The notes under the pieces: generated by a model
Database searches by the model: none
What the model saw: only the letters and a program-made list of their open reading frames with translations
What the model was told of the DNA's origin: nothing
Source of the DNA: Brasenia schreberi
Taxonomy: Eukaryota; Streptophyta; Magnoliopsida; Nymphaeales; Cabombaceae
DNA: 64,000 nt
Direction of reading: 5' to 3'
NCBI GenBank assembly: GCA_036023115.1
Contig: JAYKKT010000047.1
Span: 3,347,001 to 3,411,000 of the forward strand
Shown here: positions 60,691 to 64,000 of the stretch, one piece after another
How positions within the stretch are numbered: the stretch's first letter is position 1
How the letters are laid out: each line of letters begins with the position of its first letter
Program-made: the position numbers and the translations under genes

Positions 60691-61089
60691 ATGGGCCCAA
60701 GTGGCCCTGCCCGATAGGCCCTGCGGGCTCCAGCCTTCAGAGCCAGGGCTTACAAGGCCACTAGCCATTAGGGACCCAGGTCCCCAATGGCTAGTTCAGT
60801 AGTCGTTGGGGACTGGCTGGTAGCCAACCCCCGCTCTCTTCTCTTCTCTTTTTCCTTCTATTTTCTCTTATCTTCTTGTCCTCTCTTATGCCTCATGTAC
60901 TCTATAAATAAGGCTTTCATGTAATGAATTTTCTCAAGCCTTTTGTGGCTAAATAATATTCTTTTTAATATTGTGCCTTTGTTGCATACGTTTTATTATA
61001 GCCTTCTTTTCTAAGGCTTTTGCGAGTGATACTTTGAGGTGATATTCATCAACCTTTCGCTGCCACATTGAAGCATCGTCTTCATTACA
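60682..61089 (+). mobile_element. 5' LTR of copia element
   Basis: Bounded by TG at 60682 and CA next to the PBS at 61089-61090. Contains a GC-rich U3 (gggcccaagtggccctgccc) and a TATA box about 190 bases before the PBS. Confidence 0.75.
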
Positions 61090-62193
61090 TGGTATCAGAG
61101 TAAGGTTCGATCGTGAAAACGCCGATTGTCGTCTCAGAAAGCGTGCTGATAGTACTCTTGATTTTGTTGTAAGTTTACCTCTTTATAATTATTTTTCTCC
61201 TTGAAATATGAACGAAAATGGAGGATTTAATTTTCGTTTAACACCTTCAAATTATAAAACATGGGCCCAAACTATAGAAAATTATCTATATTTCAAAAAA
61301 TTATTAGGCTATCTAAGTGGTTCGAAGGTAGAACCCTCCATTAATGTTACGCTTCAGCAAAATGAAGAATATATGAAAGAGGTCATCGAACGATCCTATG
61401 GGTGCTCATGAATAATGTAAATGAGCACTCTATGGACACTTTGGCCGACTTCACTAATGTAAGAGAAGAATGAGAATATTTAAAAAAATCTCATGTTCAA
61501 AGTGATGTTGCTTATAAATGGCATTAAGAGACAAATTGGTCTCCCTTACACAAGGAGATAAAGGGGTAAACGATTTCTTCAGTGAATATTCCAATATTTG
61601 GAACCAACTATATGGCTATAGAAAGAAATATACATAATGTCTTAATAAGAGAATGAAAATTTTGTATATCAATTTCTACGAAGTCTCCAAGAAGAATTTG
61701 AAAGAGTTAAGTCATCTCTTATTCATTGGAAGCCATTTCCTATCAAAGAAGAGGTACTTACCGATCTTAACGGAAACAAGAATGAATGAAACTAGGTTTG
61801 AAAGAGATAATGCACTTACCGCATCTAAAGTCGGAGCAAATGTGAAGGCTTATCGTCCTCCTCATTTCAAAAACGAATGATCAAGCGAAGCAAGAAAAGA
61901 AGTCATTTGCTATCATTGTAGAGAAGTCAGGTTAATAAGGCCAAATTGCCCTAAATTGAGAAAGGTGGCGTTAGTAGAAGAACATGCTTCATCTTTCATC
62001 CTTACACTTAAAGAAAATGTGAAGCAACTTAAAGCTCAAATAAAGGAGAAAGAAACAGTTAGTGCGGTTTGCTCTTCTTCAACACATGAAATTCAAGGTA
62101 TGACCTCTTCGATTCTTGATTCGGGTGTTTCATTTCATATGACTTCTAATGAAAGAATTTTAAACTCATATATTAAAAAATCTTTATCATCAT
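60682..62193 (+). pseudogene. Ty1/copia element, 5' half (LTR, gag, protease start)
   Basis: 5' LTR about 60682-61089 (TGTTAGAAAA to TTACA) with TATA box tctataaata at 60901 and a textbook PBS tggtatcagag at 61090. Gag starts MNENGGFNFRLTPSNYKTWA at 61208, with stops. A zinc-knuckle-like CYHCREVRLIRPNC lies near 61910 (its His replaced by Arg/Pro context). Protease-like ILDSGVSFHMTSN has the catalytic DSG intact at about 62115. The element stops at 62193 where a LINE begins. Confidence 0.88.
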
Positions 62194-64000
62194 GGCAAAA
62201 AGAGGGCATGTTACAAATTACATTATGCTAAGAAAACTAGTGAAACTTTAGAGGCTTATAAGAAAGCAAAGAAGGAAGCAAAAAAGGCCGTGAGTGAAGC
62301 AAAAGCTAAAATTTGGGAGAACTTATATAAAAAACTCAAACTCAAAAGAGGGTGAAAGAGATATTTTTAGGATAGCTAGGGCTAGAGATAAGAAAGCTAA
62401 AGATCTTAATTATGTTAGATGCATAAAAGATGAGGATGAAAAAATTATAGTGGCAAATGATGATATAAGAAATAGATGGAGAAACTATTTTTATAATCTT
62501 TTTAATTAAAATCAAGATGTTAGTATTAGCTTAGGAGAGTTGGCCAAATCAGAAAAGTATATAAACCACAATTTTTACCAACGTATTCAAAAGAATGAAG
62601 TCAAAGAGGCTCTTAAACATATGAAGAGTGGTAAATCGGTGCTCTTAAACATATGAAGAGTGGTAAATCGGTAGGACCAGATAATATTCCTATAGAAGTT
62701 TGGAAAATACTAGGAGAAATAGGTATCACTTGGCTCACAAGACTATTTAATGAAAAATGGAAAAACCAAAAGATGCCCGAGGAATTGAGAGCAAGTACAC
62801 TTATACCCATATATAAGAACAAGAGAGACATTCAAAATTGTAAGAATTATCGAGGTATCAAGTTAATGAGTCATACTATGACATTATGGGAAAGAATTAT
62901 CGAAGGTAGGTTAAGTCAAGTATCAAGTACAACAGAGAACCAATTTGGATTTATGCCAGGCAGATCTACTATTGAAGCGATTCACCTTTTGAGACCTCTT
63001 ATGAAACATTTTAGAGTAAAAAAGAAAGACCTTCACATGATATTTATTGAACTAGAAAAAGCTTATGATAGGGTACCGAGGGTCCGAGGGAGGTTCTTTG
63101 GAGAACTTTGAAAAAAAGAGGTATCCCATTGACATATATTAACCTTATAAGAGACATGTATGATGGTGCAAAAACATGTGCGAGGACTCATGAAGGAACG
63201 ACAGACTTCTTTGAAGTTAATATTGGGTTACATCAAGGATCAACCTTAAGTCCATACTTATTTATAATGGTGATGGATGAGTTAACAAAACATATTCAGG
63301 ATGAAGTACCTTGGTGTATGTTATTTGCTGATGACATTGTATTAGTGGAGGAGTCTAAGGAAAAAGTTAATAGAAAATTGGAACTATGGAGAGAAACATT
63401 AGAAAGCAAAGGCCTCCGACTTAGTAGAACAAAGACAGAATATATGGAATGTAAGTTTGATCATTTGGTTACTTCAGAGGACATAGAAATTAAAATTGGC
63501 ACACATTGCATCCCCTAAAAGGAAATTTTAAATACCTAGGGTCACTTTTTCAGAGTGATGGAAGAATTGATGGAGATATTACGCATAGAATTAATGTTGG
63601 TTGGTTAAAATGAAGAGGAGCATAAGTTAAAAGGTAAATATTATACAGCAGCAATTAGGCCTGCCATGTTTTATGGTTGAGTGTTGGGCAGTTTAATCAT
63701 CAACATGCACAAAAGATGTATGTCAGAGAAATAAAGATGTTGAGATGGACGAGTGGTCATAGAAGACCGTATACATAATGAGGTTATTAGAAACAAATTA
63801 GGAGTGGCACCAATAGAGGATAAAATGTGAGAATATCATTTAAGATGGTTTGGACATATAGAAAGAAGATCAAAAGAAGAACCTCTAAGAACGTTAGAAA
63901 AACTAAATTTGGAAAGTATTAAAAGTGGTAGAGGATGACCACAGAAGTGTTGGAAAGAAACAATAAAGAATGATCTAGCTTATTGGGAGTTAACTGCTAA
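62194..64000 (+). mobile_element. RTE LINE, 5'-truncated, runs off window end
   Basis: Starts at codons for KRACYKLHYAKK and continues through [36 protein letters not shown] and FADDIVLV (catalytic pair intact, about 63322-63345) to tatttggagttaactgctaa at the window end. Lesions: +1 A near 62340, a perfect 32-bp tandem duplication at 62609-62672, the 8-base insertion near 63080 shared with 57240-58257, a stop at 63518, and several deletions after 63600. Confidence 0.93.
62609..62672. repeat. 32-bp perfect tandem duplication in LINE ORF
   Basis: 62609-62640 repeated exactly at 62641-62672 (gctcttaaacatatgaagag start); it breaks the RT frame. Confidence 0.97.

Overview
The window is nuclear DNA from a flowering plant. 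The evidence is spliced genes with GT-AG introns, a WRKY transcription factor, an OXS3-like stress protein, a plant-type autoinhibited Ca2+-ATPase, a PPR pseudogene, Ty1/copia elements primed by initiator-Met tRNA, and many TA, GA and CT microsatellites. Species cannot be fixed from sequence alone. I see no tRNA, rRNA or CRISPR.

Three host genes look functional. (1) 8347-9487 (+), a three-exon group IId WRKY factor with W-boxes in its own promoter. (2) 20786-22018 (-), a two-exon OXS3-like protein. (3) 26862-50990 (-), the last 22 exons of a P2B Ca2+-ATPase. The predicted exons join to 762 residues with no stop or frameshift, and every phase agrees. The first roughly 320 residues have no exon in the 13 kb upstream and must lie beyond 64000 or be lost.

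The rest is mostly mobile DNA. The dominant family is an RTE-type LINE whose 3' end is a (TTG)n run. One almost complete copy lies at 35055-38329, four long broken copies at 11990-13252, 13750-16457, 57240-58257 and 62194-64000, and at least eight short 3'-end pieces elsewhere, six of them bounded by visible target-site duplications. Ty1/copia remnants lie at 1886-3476, 32166-40575, 54330-57240 and 60682-62193. A hAT transposon with a perfect 8-bp target duplication lies at 46506-49107, and a deleted relative at about 34833-39148. SINE-like tRNA-derived units, GGTTCC-rich hAT-like miniature elements, RNase H fragments, an RRM fragment and a broken PPR gene fill the intergenic space.

The ATPase gene is the organising feature. 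Its introns host a copia element inserted eight bases after a splice donor. That copia carries a hAT remnant, which in turn carries the complete LINE, a three-level nest of 8.4 kb in an intron that was originally about 89 bp. Another intron holds the hAT element plus two successive tiny LINE insertions. The left third of the window is gene islands among microsatellites and old repeats. The right end (51-64 kb) is either a giant first-half intron of the ATPase or intergenic DNA made of LTR-like sequence, copia, LINE and PPR debris. I found no convincing new multi-gene system. The unusual points are the nested insertions, the ultra-short LINE insertions, a frameshift shared by two LINE copies, and the large number of two-copy tandem duplications.
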